64,000 nucleotides of DNA from Labyrinthula sp. Ha (lineage: Eukaryota; Sar; Bigyra; Labyrinthulida; Labyrinthulaceae), in assembly GCA_015227615.1 (NCBI GenBank), contig JAALGZ010000002.1, positions 2,754,264-2,818,263 of the forward strand, written 5' to 3'. Under the pieces are notes generated by a model. That model was given only the letters and a program-made list of their open reading frames with translations, had not been told where the DNA came from and did not search any database. A program made the translations under genes and the position numbers. Positions 1 through 13,625 of this stretch are shown here, in pieces; positions within the stretch are counted from its first letter, which is position 1, and every line of letters begins with the position of its first letter.

Positions 1-2576
1 GGTCTCTCTGCCCTTTATACGGCCCTCCTTCTCTTATGCCCAAATGTGAAGTTATAGAAGTATCTTCTATTCATTACACCTTGAAGTTCTATTTTTTTAA
101 GAATACCCATATTTTTAGAACTATTGAGTTAGGATTGTATAGCTTTTAATATATTCAGGAAAATTATGGCTTCTAAATTTCAAGAAGTTTAGACGAAACA
201 TACAACGGAAAACCTTCCCAGATTTTTCTATTCATCTTGTTTGAAACCCACATAGCGATACTCATGCATGAATAATTGTTAGGCAAAAGGAAATTACCCT
301 CAATACATTCAATATTTATACTTAGCGTATCCTCAAGCTCTTTAGTCATGAGTTTATTAATATATGTTACCTAGATAGAGCATAGAAAATAGAATAAATT
401 TCATAATTATGTTAACCATTTTCTTGGTATATTTGACAAATCAAGAGATTTCTCAATTGTCCAAAGCATCAGCAAACTAATAATACGTGAGATAATCTTG
501 TACATCCCTATATCAAACTAATACTGACCAAATTTATCTTTCTATCAATTTTGTCTTAGCTATTCAAACCATTTTGCATTTTACCTGTCACCTCGCTGAG
601 CTAATTCACTGAGAATCATAATATATGCAGCTTTTAAAACTTAAATATGAATAATAAGAATTGTAGTCAAATCAACATATAAAGAGACGTATAAGAAACC
701 CTAATGTTGGCGGACAGGTTCAGCCTTAATCTTACCATAATTATTATCTCAGAGAAGAGATACTTCAAGTTATTACTACTTGAATTGAAAAAGCAAGGGA
801 AAAAAACAAAATAATAGTGCAAATTATTTAAACGAGAAGGAAGAGATACACTGCACTAGCATTTTCTCACGTAGTAAAAAATTAATCTATATCTGAATTT
901 CAAATAAGAACCATTCTTAGTAAACTTAAGATCTCTTGCTGTGATTAGGGATCTATATCGATTCATTGATAAGCTTGTGTTCCATGTTTTCTTATTGATT
1001 GATTCTGACATTTCACCAATTATTTCTATTTGCAAATGATTGTGCAAATAATTGAATAAGAACAAGGTTCACAATTTTGTAGTGACTATCATAATGAAAT
1101 AGAAGTTGTTTAGCTATTGATGGTTCTTATACTACATGTGTCGGCTTTTTATAGACACATATTTAGAAATGTAGCTCTATCAAGAGTTTCGAAATTCATG
1201 TTATTTAGAAACTCAAGTTGCTTATGTCGGGTTGCTCTTAAAGTATGGAACACAATCTTACATAATTTTCATAGTACTTTTAAGAACAACTTATAATGGT
1301 AGAAATGAACTGAAAATAATATTTATTAAGACTAATATGACCTCTTGATGGGTTAGGAAAACTCGATACCTAGATTGAGCTCTACCAAGTTTTGATTCTT
1401 TCAATTAACTTATGCTAGATATCATTTGACTCACTATTCAATCAGTCAACTTATTTCTAAATCCAAGCGACTAACAACAAAGATTAGTGGCACAAAATGT
1501 ATTTTCTACCATTGCTAACTACAATATGTCAACAATCATTTTTCGATTATGAGAACTATTGTGTCAACTTTATTGGATCTTATTAAGTTTTGTCTTTATA
1601 CTCCTCAACAGACTTCAATGGACATTCTTGTTTGAATACATTACAATAATTTCCATTGATACAATTATTTGTAGCTACAAAGCTTTTATAGATAAAATAT
1701 CCATAGGAGCTTAAAGCCACGTACAAAGTAATTATGTTCTAAACATCTAACCTTTAAATATCTGTTGCATATTCTTAGCCCAAACCCAAGTAATTTTTTC
1801 ATCCTATATCCAGTAAAGAAAAGTTGTTTAGCGAATTTTATCTTAAGGTCTCAAACAACAACAATGAACATTAAGATGGAAAGCTGGAACCATATATTAT
1901 TGGCGTATTTAATTTTTGTCGATGCTTACTTTGATATGTTAATTGGTTTCTCTTTGAAAAGTAAAGAATTGAGATAGAAGTAGGTCATATTTTTTTCGTA
2001 TGGACTGTATTTTGAAATAGATTAATGTAACCAACTTGATTAAATCTGTTAATAATAGTGTGGGACGGATTTTTTGACATCTGTGCGAAATATAGTTTAG
2101 ACTAACAATATTATCAAGAAATTGACAAGTGCCAAATTATAGAGATTAATTAAAACAAATGTTAAGTTTTAAATACATATATGTCACCCAATAAAAGTTG
2201 GTGAACTAAAGAACAGAGAATATAGAGAAGATGGAAACCAAGAAACCAATATTTTGGGATATGTTAAACTGAAGACAGATTTTTAGAGAATGAAAGAAGT
2301 TTCAAGTACAGAGCAGCCGATGAAGCAGAACACCGCAAAGAATTTTTTGTAGTCACACAATATCAAAATGAGAAGTACATAACCATTCTAGGTTAGAGAG
2401 AATTAAAGATAGTATTTTTATCAAGAGAATGCTCTTAAACCCCATTTCATAGACAAATAACGTGGATACTTCTTATAAGAATTTGTGATAAGAGGGCTAA
2501 GAAAAACTGCGTCGTTGACATTGTTATTTAGGTCATCACAAATCCTATTCCTACAAACTGTAAAGAGACTAAGTAT
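1..2576. other. Gene-free AT-rich tract
   Basis: I see no supportable gene here. Open frames reach at most about 70 codons, have no recognisable motifs and no GT...AG joins that would extend them. The right edge is the outer end of the copia LTR. Confidence 0.6.
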
Positions 2577-2725
2577 TGAAGCAAGTTGTTTTATATTGTA
2601 TTCGCTTAATAATTAATTATGGTGATACCCACCTTAATAAAACCAAACTAACTCCTACGGTACTACTTTAACTACCTTCACTTTTAGTACTTTATTCTCA
2701 ACACAACACTCAACATACAACAACA
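2577..2725 (-). repeat. 3' LTR of the copia element
   Basis: A 149-bp copy of the sequence at 7462-7610, differing by a G/A and a C/T transition. On the minus strand it runs from TG to CA. It is the 3' LTR because the coding frame runs toward it and a polypurine tract precedes it. Confidence 0.93.
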
Positions 2726-2734
2726 CCTTCCCTT
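2726..2734 (-). other. Polypurine tract (plus-strand primer) of the copia element
   Basis: On the minus strand this reads AAGGGAAGG and directly abuts the 3' LTR, the expected place for the second-strand primer. It overlaps the TAA that ends the RNase H frame (2733-2735). Confidence 0.8.
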
Positions 2735-5700
2735 AGTTAACGTAGAATCGATCCAGGAACTTACTAAACATATTCTTGCCACATAACTTTGTCATAATAT
2801 CTGACCAGTTCTCACTTGTCTGCACATACTGTAACTCTGCTTTCATAGCAAGCACTTCCTGCGCAACATATTTATATCTAGTGTCAAGATGTTTCAATCT
2901 TCCTGTAGCAATTTCACCTTTACATAATCTCAGAGCAGGCTGGTTGTCAATTAAAATAACTGTCCTAAAATCCACTTTTAATTCCTTTAACAAATTATAG
3001 CTGACCCTTAAATCCTTGATTGAGCAACTGATTCCCACATATTCTGCTTCTGTTGATGAAGTAGTTACAATTGGTTCTGTCTTACTCCTATAAAATATAA
3101 TATTTTCATTCAAAAGAATTATATTTCCAAACACACTCTTACGATTTTCACCATTGGCATAGGAACTGTCAGTCAGTAGATATAAAACATTTTCAGAATC
3201 TTTCAAAGCCTCGTATTTCAACTTCTTATTCTTCGTTTTAAATAAATACATCAGAGCTCGCTTGGATTGTTCCAGACAACATTGAGTCGGATTCTTCAAC
3301 TTAGTAGATAACATGTGGATAGAAAAACTCATTTCTGGTCTTCCATAAACAGTAATATAATTCAGCAAGCCCACAATCTGTTGATACTCTTTTTCGGCAT
3401 ACAGTTTATTCGTGTCATCGGCAATAAGATCTTTATTCATCGGTGTTTCTAATTTATTCTTAGGAACCTCTAGTCGATGCTGCTCAAAACCATTTACAAT
3501 ATGGTTATATAAGTTCACGTAACATGTCTTGTTTCTTCCTTTAGATAAACATAATCCCATATAAGTTTCAGCAACTGGATTAAAGGTCGACTTAAAACGT
3601 TCCGACATCATGTTCTCAAATGCATCGACATCTTTTTCTTCCCCACTATACAATAGATCATCGACATAAACCAAAACAATAATTCTCTTTTTCCTTCCCT
3701 CATTTGTGAACAAGCATTTGTCACTCGGTAATGGCCTTCATCCAGCTGAAATCAGAGCTTCTGATATTGTTTTGTGCCAGATCTTCGGTGCATTTCTAAG
3801 TCCATATATTGAAGTGCAGCTTTTCCAAACATACTTGTTTCCTTCTCTCTTGGGATGACCTTTTGGTAACTCAATGAATATTGGTTTTTCTAATGTGCCA
3901 TAAATAAAAGCCCCGGTTATGTCCAACTGACGTAATCAGGTGTTAAATCGTAAAGCAATACATAAGAAAATACGTATTGTTGCCACTGGTGCGACTGGAG
4001 CATAATATTCAGGAACTTTTCTTCTGGTATTTTCTCCATATTTATTGTCGTTAGCACATAGACGGACCTTTGCAAGAATTTCGTTGTTCATGTTCCGTTT
4101 AACTTTGAACAGTTCGACCAGTTTAATTACCCGAGTTCGCGAATCTGGACGTGGTACAACTGCAAATGTACCGGTAGTCTCTAAAGATTCAATTTCTTTA
4201 GTATAAGCGGCATACCAGGCTTCCGAATCTTTTCTACCGTTAATTTGCCCAAAATTTCTCGGAGGAATTGTAGATAAATCGATATTTGCAGATAATGAAG
4301 AATTTAAAACATGAACCTTCATGTGACGTCTCTGGCCACTGATAATGTTCTCCTGTGATATATCGAAGCTTCCTAAGGTATTATTAGATGTTTTGAACAT
4401 TTTTGAGGCTTCAGCGTCTTCAGATGAAGGTGTAGCGGACTCACTTTCCTTCCGTTGTTCCTTAGAATGGTCATCGTCAGATAGTTCAGCTGTTTCTTCG
4501 AGGTTTTCTTGTATTTGAAGTATATCTTTTGTAATATGTTGGACCACTTTTTCTATCTTTGAAGTATTTGAAGTTGATGAATATCTAGAAGTTTGATGAA
4601 TGAACTTTTCATATGCTGAGTTAATGGTTCCCACTTCGTCCAACTTGGTTGTTCTTACGCGCACTATCTTCCCATTTTTACAGTTTATACATATGTTCGC
4701 TTTGGATTCATTGTCTTGACCAAGATATATAATAGGTATTGTGGTTTGAAACTTTCTCTTTTTAGATAGAAGTGCATGGCCTCTTGCTCCAAATAACTTC
4801 AACTCTTCAAGCTGAGGATCTTTATTGAATACAAGTTTATACGAAGACGTGCCGTTTTTTCTAGTAATGGAGTTGATAATATTGCAGCTATGGTTTGCAC
4901 AGTAGCACCAATATTTTTCTGAGATATTTGCTTGGATCAAGAAAGCTCTCATCATTTCTAGAAGTGTGCGGTTCTGACGTTCTATTTTTCCATTTTCTGA
5001 AGGAAAATATTCATTTGAATATTCTCTTATTATATTTTTCTTGAGACAATATTCATTCAACTTTGTAAACTCGGTACCTCTGTCACTGAAGATATATTTA
5101 ACAGGTTTATTATGAAGTTTTCTTACACGCTTAATAAACTTCTTCACTAATCCAGATATATTTGATTTATTTTTGACAATGATAGGTGTAAGATAACCAG
5201 AGTAATTACAAACAATGAGACAAATATATTTGAAGTTGTTGATGGATGAAGGAAGTTTTCCAATTGTATCAAGATGAATCTTTTCCCAAGGGTAAGTTGC
5301 TTTCCAGAGTTTAGAGGTGTCGTAATTCACCGTTTTACCTTTGTTTTTCTGGACTAACTTTCCTGCTGAACATCCAATACAGTACGACTGTATCATTGGT
5401 TTGAACCCAGTGGACAGTATGTATTTGTCGTTGATATGACCAAGTCTATAGTGCATAAGGTTCGTAGCTGAAATATTCAACTGAAGTATTCCAATATTAT
5501 TTTCCGGATTATTTGTTCCATGCAGAAAGAAATGTCCATTTTGTCTCTCAAAGGTTGATACAGTGTAGCCGTTTTTTGTAAGTGTGCTCTTTTGTTGATC
5601 TTTGTGAATAGCGTAACCATCGTCAACTAACATTGACTCACTAATGATGGTTTGCTTTTCTTTTAGCATTGGAACATAAACTACATCCTTTAGTTGTAGA

Positions 5701-7061
5701 ACAGTATTATTGGGTAGAAGAATATAGATGTTTCCTTTCATTGTGTCAAAGTTAACTTGGTCTAAAGCTCCAGATAAAGATACTTGGGTTTCAGGGGATG
5801 TATTACGTAAAAGATGTTTGTCACCGGTAACATGACGTGTCGCTCCAGAGTCCAGTAGTGCCTTAATACACTGGCTTTTAAATCTGCAGTTGCATATCTG
5901 GTTCTCAATTGTATTCTTTTGAATATTTATTTTCATTTTTAGAATATTGAAGTTCAAGTGTGATGGGGTTGTTTCATCTTCATCATCGGATGGAGTGAAA
6001 CATGGGTCGAAGTTTGAGTCTTCGATATCATGTTGTTGACAAGATTCTTCCTCTTCTTCTTCTTGAAGAATGTTTATCTTGTTAACACGGATGACTTGGA
6101 CAGAACAAGTTTTCCATTTGTGGTCCTGACTCCCACACTTCCAACAAACAAATGCTTCATTAGGACAAGCATTGAGTTTGTGTCCAAACCCTCCACACTT
6201 CATGCAGCGTTTCTTTGGTTGGAAAGTTTTTGAACTCGTTACTTCTGTCTTGTTGATGCTTATTGGTCTCGTTTTTGTTAATGTTTGTTCTGGACATCGC
6301 AGGCTCATATTTGCTGCTACTTTTAGGAAGTAAGATATGGTATCGTTCAGTGTCTCTGTATTGCATATAGTTTTATGAAGATGATATTTATTGTCTCGAA
6401 GATTGAACATGAAAGTTTCTACAATCTCTCTACTGTCTGTTCCTCCATGAAGTTTGTATTCTGCAAATCTTTTTCTGAATATATTAATATAGGAGTTCAA
6501 GTCTCTATATTGAATTTTCTGGAGTCGTCTTTTTGCAGAAAGTTTTGAAGTTTGTTTGTCCTTTTCATAGTGAAACTTGATAGCTGTATAACCTTGGAAT
6601 AAAGATTCAGCGTTGTCAACATAGTGTACAAGTTCAACTGTCATGGTCATTCGAAGTATGTGTTTAACAGCACTGATATCACTGGCGTATTGAAGTTTAG
6701 CTTCATAAAAGTGTTCTTCATCTTCGTAACAAGCTACAACATCGTCATTGATTTTATAAACATGTGCTTTCATGGATATTTTAAATAAGTCAAATGGAGT
6801 TTCATTGGAAGTTTTCGTAAAATGTTGGATGTTTGAGATATTAAATGGGTTGGAACCTTTGGCTTTTTGAATCATATCTTTGGCTACTTCTGAATGTTTT
6901 GTATCTTTTTCAACTAACTGAGGAGGATGTACATTGTAGTTAATATACATGGATAAGTGTTTCTTTCCAAGATACGCTAGAAGTGATGCTTGCCAGTCTC
7001 TGAAGATAACGCGTTGGGTTCCAAGTTTGGGTAACTGATTGGCCTGTTTTTCGTAGTTCAT
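2733..7061 (-). pseudogene. Copia Gag-Pol polyprotein with two in-frame TGA stops
   Basis: One minus-strand frame of 1443 codons from the Met at 7061 to TAA at 2733. Gag carries two CCHC zinc knuckles (CMKCGGFGHKLNAC and CWKCGSQDHKWKTC). These are followed by a DSGAT aspartic protease site, the GAG-pre-integrase HHCC region (HYRLGH ... CIGC), the integrase core (HLDTIG, SDRGTEF, SENGKIERQNRTL), the copia RT (QLDITGAF, then YVDD) and RNase H (TDSSYAN, SSTEAEYVG, DNQPALRL). The frame stays open upstream of 7061 to about 7280, so a non-Met or spliced start is possible. TGA codons lie at 3936-3938, just before the QLDITGAF motif, and at 3738-3740, between the palm and YVDD. There is no frameshift. 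All catalytic motifs look intact, so the copy is disabled only by the two stops unless they are read through. Confidence 0.92.
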
Positions 7062-7461
7062 TGTTGTCTTCTTATTGTCTTTTGTCCTTTTATTTATGTT
7101 TTTAGGTTTGTTTGGTACTCGTTTTATATCGTAAGGTACCTGGGAGTAGAACTTTGGAACGTATGTTGGGTAACTGTTACCAACAATTGTCTTACACGAA
7201 ACGCAAACGTTACCAAAGTTACCAGACAAAAGAGTAAATATTGCGTATACAATACCAAAAAAAATGAAATACAACAACAAGTTTATTTACCTATCTCTCT
7301 GAACAAGTATTATACAAGTCAAAGAAGTTATTTAATGTTTGAGTGATTTGTGGATAAAAATTCTTCTCTCGAGTTATTGTCCCTTACTTCCAGACACTCT
7401 TAGAACCTGATTTATCTCGATGTTGGATCGTCAGTTGGAAGCTTTTAGGCTCTTAACCTAT
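7062..7461 (-). other. Copia untranslated leader with presumed primer-binding site
   Basis: This is the stretch between the 5' LTR and the gag Met. The primer-binding site should lie just inside the LTR. On the element strand that position reads ATAGGTTAAGAGCC. I could not match it to a tRNA 3' end; many copia elements use an internal tRNA-iMet segment instead. Confidence 0.5.
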
Positions 7462-7610
7462 TGAAGCAAGTTGTTTTATATTGTATTCACTTAATAATTA
7501 ATTATGGTGATACCCACCTTAATAAAACTAAACTAACTCCTACGGTACTACTTTAACTACCTTCACTTTTAGTACTTTATTCTCAACACAACACTCAACA
7601 TACAACAACA
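7462..7610 (-). repeat. 5' LTR of the copia element
   Basis: 149-bp partner of 2577-2725. It should carry the element promoter and transcription start. I see no certain TATA box or start site. Confidence 0.93.
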
Positions 7611-10600
7611 CTTATGCTATTAAAAATATACTCTTAGACAATGTTATGATAATTAATTACTGATTAATATACATAAAAATAAGAGTTGAAGAAATAGCTT
7701 TCATATTTCTTTTCTTAGAAAACTTCTAATTGCTGCAATTTTTTCAACTTCCTTTAACATTAATAATACATCTGTTTTGAACATACCTTATAAATATTCA
7801 GTACTACCTTAATACCCAGAAAAATATAGTACTAGTTCAGTGAAGAAAAACTTCTTAACTCACAGGCTTCTTGAATCAGTTTTGGAAAGGACTGGGAGTT
7901 TTCTATCAAAAATATGGAAAGTACGATTACCTAAACTATAAGGGGGTAACCAAATACGTTAATTGAGTTAAATACTTATTCATTTTTGCCCCTTTCATAA
8001 AAATGCACATTGCATTCTTGAGCATTCTCAGACCAATGTGATTTCTGTATCGTTCTTACTGTGTTTTTAATTAAATCTCAAAGTAATTTAGAACTTAATA
8101 ACAAACTTATGTCACTGAAACCTTATTCAACATTGATTTTGAATAGACTTTCTCTTAAATTTCGTACTTACTAACTCTTTATCCACTATAAAGGAGTTAC
8201 AAAGGTTCAATGGTGTATTGATAGTTCTATTTGTCGAATGAGAGTAAATTTAGTTCCAGCAGTAAGCTAAAAGAAAAATTGGTTTCTAGACTAAAATTAA
8301 TAAAAGTGTAGAGATATCAACACACTGACCACTTTATAAGCTATGCTGGTCTTGACCAAAGCTTCTCTTCTTAAGTATCGGTTCTTTGGCTTAGCACACC
8401 GCAGCTGAAGTTTCTGTAAGTAGGTAAAATAATTTAATATTGTTATTAGTTACTTTGAATATGCTGCAATAGTTTTTTGCATGCATGGCCTGCCTTGTGT
8501 CGGTATATATAATTTGAATTTTTTAATTTCACATGACTTCTATCAATAGGGACAGAGAAACAAGAATCGGCAAAATGTTAAAGAAAAAAAATCCTATGAA
8601 AAATGTTAACAAAGAAGTAACATGACCCAATCAAGAAACATGATGTAAATTCTGAGCCTGAGTATTATTTTGTATAATAGAGCAGCTAATTCAGGAGATT
8701 ACATAAATAAAGACTTTTCTCGGGCGTATGAGCATCATATGGAAATGGATGGAGCATGAATAGCAACATTAGCCTACGATAGTCCAACCAATAATATAAA
8801 TGTAAAACAACTATTAATCTCAGCGTAAACTATTATAAACGAGTCTATATTTCACTGCTGAGTGTTGAATGATACTATTAATTCACCATTTTGCGCCAGA
8901 TGACAGCGAATAATGTTTTAAGGCGGTGATTTTGCTATAAAGCAACAGGTCTTTACATTTGAAACTTAGAATATTCATAATGTGAATCTAAGATCACAAA
9001 ATATAGTAGTAAGAGAAAAAAAATAAGAGCAAGAGATATTTGTTGTTTGTTCCTCAAAACAATACTTCATAAGCTAAGATCGGGGTTCCGTAGCTGGGCT
9101 GAAGACACAGGGATTACATTCTTATTATTCGCTTGGTTGCCAATTAAGAGCCATTACAATCCAACCCATATTGTAGAAAGAGTATTATATATTTTAAATA
9201 TGATGAAATACGAAGAAAAAGATAATAAAAACATTCATGGAACAATATGCAATTGCAATTCATTTTGCAAAGGGTAAAGTAGCGCTGAATTTTCATTTCT
9301 AGATTGGAAGAGAAAAGATATTTATAAAATTGAAGCCAAACCTGTTCATACAATAAAATACTGAAAACACGTTGTATAAGTTTCTATAGTTTGTATTCTT
9401 AAATAAAACTCAGCCCTGTGTTCGATACATATCATCGAGTATGACACCCATATATGCGATACATGGTTTAGTCTATCTAATTTAATTAGAAATAAAAAAA
9501 AACACCAGCAAAGTCATAGTGTAATGCAATTACAGCAATACCGACTAAGTTTTATGGCACGACGCGCAACTATTCATACTTCATTCATCGTGTTTAAAGT
9601 CAGAACAAAAACTCCTCTCATCGGTGTATCTGATGAATTGACATCTAGATTTTCAGATAATTTCATTTAAGGAATGCATTTTTATGTAAAGACCGAAAAT
9701 ATCTATTGACCAAATTCACAAGTTTTAACAGAAGCAAAAACACAGTAAAATCTTCCAAATTTTCTTTTTTTAAATCCAGATAATATTTATATCTTTTCTC
9801 TCAAATGCAATTTGACGGTCATTGGTAATACATAAAGAAGGTGCTAAGCATTTTGTGAATCACATAGAATATTTAATATGCTATAGATTCCTAGTATATA
9901 ATCCGGTGATCCTATTTTCTTCTTTTCTTATTCTATACATGGAAAATTTTTGTTTGACAACCCCATGGTTGTTCTTACTTATTATCACTGGGGCTTTGGC
10001 CTTGGTATATTATGGCCCATAGAAATCAGAATTCAGGCTGACCAATTAGAACAACTGATCCAAAGAAGGATAATCTGTAAAAGTAATCCATATATATATT
10101 GCTGTAATGGGCAAACTATATCTTAAAGCGCAGATATTTTATATTATATAATCCCTGTTATATGTGTACAAATCTGCCGTAAATTACTGATCTGAGTAGA
10201 CAAAGGTCATAAAAATAGAGTATATGAGGTATTGCTTATTGTAAAATACCTAAATGCTTCAGTAAGAGTTTTCCCACTTAATGAAAAGGCAGTCGGTAAT
10301 GGTGATCGCAGTGCGCTAGTGCGGCAGCCAATGCCCCATGGATTTCTCAAGTGGTAAAGGCCTTATGGGTAAGGTGCTTAGCTTTGAATGATTGACTCCG
10401 TGAGTATTAGTAGTTCAAGTTTTCAGTGCCATGTCAAGAAAACGCGCTGGGGGTTGGCTTAGTGGGTTTAAGTCCCACACGACACAAAAAAGGGATTTGG
10501 GTCAGCAATGTCCTTCTCGTAAGACCGAAGGGTTTCCAACCTCCAAGTAGGCCCTTTAAAAAAATGGCAAATGTTCAGCCAGCTGCAAATGATTTTTCGC

Positions 10601-13600
10601 CTCATGATTTATTCCAAGTTTCACAGATTATTTTGATTAAATGATTTCCAAATGATATATTCTACACTTAGAAAGTTATTCTGTTTTATAAAGTCTGCTT
10701 TATTTCTATTTTTTATATTAGAAAACTATCATGATTTGCACCAGGCAACAATGTCCTAGCTATACCCCCGAAATATATATCTGAAAGAAATCCCGACAAT
10801 CATCATCAGTAAATCCAATGATTGAATAGAGCTATAATTTGCACCTAGTTATATGTTACCTATACAAATAATGCCAAATAGAAATAAATTTTAATTATAT
10901 GTTCATCTTAGGAGTTGGTATGGTATATTTGAGCCAAAGAGATATTATTTCTTTCCTTCCAAAGCTATTGCTGCTCTAATGTATTTTTAACTTTAATTCC
11001 CTTCGCATCACTATTTTCCACAATCTTGGACCCAGTTTTTGACTGTTACCTATTATCTAAAGATTAAATTCAAGGGGATCTGAAAAGAGTATCTTCTGAG
11101 TTTCTTTTCTAGTAACAGTTTTTATGAGAGCTAAGAAAGATATCCAAGAAAAAATAAGTTCTTTCAAACTTATTTTTGATAAATTGAGGAAACTAAAGAA
11201 TCTTATTGCTAAGTGCTAAGTAACACCCGTGCTTTTCTCCTAGAAATAAATGGCTCGGAATATTTATGCTTCAATCTTAAAACTTGTGTAAGAAGAGATA
11301 CTCTAATTACACAACTTACATGACACAGGTTTACTATTTTAATTTTAGATTAATTCCTATACTCCGACCTCTAAAGACTAGTTGCTAAATATGACCAAAC
11401 TAGAATTCTCACCTTATATTTCAAGATTCATCAATCAATTGTTGATTATATTGTCAAAACTACTCATTTGATCTATGAATATATCCAAATTCCGCCTGAA
11501 GTAATTAAGAAAATGCAAGTTGCTGCTTATAACTAATTAATGTATTACTGTTTATGCAGGTATTGAAACTAAAAAAAAACTATCAATTCAATTGGAGATT
11601 CAGTACAACAACATACAAACGTGATAGAAATACTCTAGAATAAATACATCAAAATATGGTAATTTACCTTATGTTAATCCGGACGGTACATATAAGCTTT
11701 AGGATGAAAGAATAAGGTAACAGAGGCAGAGTTAAGCTATATGGAGAAGAAGTAACCATCAACCTGATATCCGTAGAAATAAAGGATAATATTTGGTTCA
11801 TTTTTACTTCCCGCCTGAAGCTTTAAAAAGGTTTAAATCTGAGGCCTGAAAATAGGTTTTGAATCCAAAATTCTGATTGGCTCATTATTACACCTAATGA
11901 CAGAACATGTTTTCATCAACGCATGAAGTCACCTTGCACATGTGTTTTGGAAGAGCAACTACCAGCAATATCATACTTCGCGCATAGTCTTTTCTTGCAC
12001 ATGATTACCAAAAAAATGTTTAATTTTCTTAAGCAAAAGATGAATTCAATGACATACCCTAAATGACCAACTGTAATAGCAACAAAAACTAAGGGTGGTT
12101 TTCGCTCAAATATATGTTCTAGGAACTTTTTATTTTCATGTCGGGCCCAAAAGTTATGTTGATCAAACAAATAAACGTAGGAAATGCTTTAAAAACTGAT
12201 TTGACGGAGATGTAGCCCCATTGTAGCAAAATATTATCCAAGTTACATCTACATTTCACACATTTATGGAGAATAGTTACTAAGTGTATTATTATGTTTA
12301 TTTCTAGAAAGGTCCTTTTATTGCTTAGTGGAAACATCACCCTGATCTATTAGTTGGCTTTCAAAATTGAACCAACGATGGGATCTAACATTTATCTGTT
12401 TCAACCTACTATAGCAATTGGAAGAATTGCACTAAACAAACCTAATTTGATCAGTCATAGGCGAATATGGACAACTTAGCTTTAAGACATTAGAACATGA
12501 AGAGGGTTAACCAATCCAATATTCTTAGAATGCAAGGATACACCGTAATTGATGGCGTAGACATTCAATTGTATTCAAAGTTTGTATCGAATCCCAAGTA
12601 GATACCAACCTATTCCCCTGACTAAAAGTTATGACATTCAAACCCAAGTCAAAGAAGTAAAATGATAATTAAGGTGTCGGAATATTTTTGTATTGAACTA
12701 ACTTTTGACACCTTTCAAACTGGGGACTTATAAAACCATTAGATATTTTATACCAAAACAAGAGGCATAAAAATATTATCCCTTACAGTAGAACACTTGA
12801 GGCGAAAATTATTTTTTTCTTTTTCTTCAGTGCCCAGTTCTATAATTACCGAGTTTCAGAGATTGCTGACCCATAACATCTGTTTGTTTGGTTATTTCTT
12901 CTAAAGAGGTAGAATTTTATAGTTTTTTGTCTTGGCTTGTTCAGAGAAGAGAATCAACCTATATATATATATATTCTTGTTAGTAAACGGCTGCTCGATA
13001 CAAGAAACTAAGACGATTTAAGTGATCTCTCCATGTTATCGGGAGAGCAATGTATTTTTGCGTTTTTTGTTTTTAAAGAGCGAATGAAATTGTATGTCTC
13101 GTTATAGAAATATTATCTCTTTGTGCTATTAGTGCACAATACACCAATACAATATGCGAAGATGTTCTTACACCTAGATCTTAAGCCTATTACTATAAAT
13201 AAATATCCTCAAATAGACCCAAAGCTTAAGTTTTCGTTATGCAGTCGATATCCAAATATGCTTAATACAATCTCACTGTAAGAATAAGTCAAATTTAGGA
13301 TGAATACTAGAAAGTGTTATCCAATTCCTGCTTGAAAAACCTGTACCCAAAATGGATTCGTGATTTCCCCAAAATTTTCATTAGAATTAAGCCGTTTGTC
13401 ATACCAAATAGTAGAAGAATATACACAATCTTGAATCAGATGAATACAATTCACTGAAGCAAAAACTAGACACTGATTTAAGAAGATCCTTACAAAACGA
13501 ACACCCGAAGCAATTATTTCTCTCTAATATCCCTATAAAACCATGCGTTTTAGAATACTGTAATTTTTACTAAGTTCTCGTTTAATTCACACCCTTACCC

Positions 13601-13625
13601 CAAACAGAAACCAAAACAAATACAC
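7611..13625. other. Gene-poor tract
   Basis: About 6 kb with no supportable gene. Open frames are under 85 codons and unrecognised. A 68-codon open stretch near 9465-9669 (containing a Met at 9523) reads a little like coding sequence, but it is too short to call. A GC-richer island at 10300-10560 is listed separately. A (TA)n run sits near 12960. Confidence 0.5.
10300..10560 (+). repeat. Possible tRNA-derived SINE remnant
   Basis: A GC-richer island in very AT-rich surroundings. It contains a box-A-like segment (CTCAAGTGGTAAAGGC near 10346) resembling the D-arm of tRNA-Ser or tRNA-Leu. A box-B-like TTCAAGT lies about 55 bases later. A perfect 5-bp stem with a 7-base loop (GTGGG TTTAAGT CCCAC) follows near 10463-10479. 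No complete tRNA cloverleaf forms. The structure and composition suggest a decayed SINE, but no second copy is visible in this window. Confidence 0.25.

Larger units (their letters stand above)
2577..7610 (-). mobile_element. Ty1/copia LTR retrotransposon, nearly full length
   Basis: Two direct 149-bp terminal repeats (2577-2725 and 7462-7610) flank one long minus-strand frame with gag, protease, integrase, reverse transcriptase and RNase H in the copia order (integrase before RT). On the element's strand each LTR starts TG and ends CA. A polypurine tract abuts the 3' LTR. The LTRs differ at two positions, both transitions, so insertion was recent, yet the pol frame has two TGA stops. The five bases outside each end (AGTAT on the left, CTTAT on the right) do not match perfectly, so a target-site duplication is not demonstrable. 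A leader of about 400 bases lies between the 5' LTR and the first plausible Met. Confidence 0.95.

Noticed and set aside
6030-6366. Short ORFs inside copia gag on either strand
   Set aside because: They are shadows of the gag-pol frame.
2733-7061. TGA reassigned to tryptophan
   Set aside because: The two TGA codons in copia pol tempted this reading, but TGA ends the LRR gene and Myb-like paralogue 2, TGG is used freely for Trp, and the first TGA does not fall on a conserved Trp.
2572-7615. Five-base target-site duplication of the copia element
   Set aside because: Flanks read AGTAT and CTTAT, sharing only the last three bases.
10463-10479. tRNA gene ending in a T-arm-like stem-loop
   Set aside because: The acceptor stem pairs poorly and only about 60 bases are available. 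No D or anticodon arm forms.
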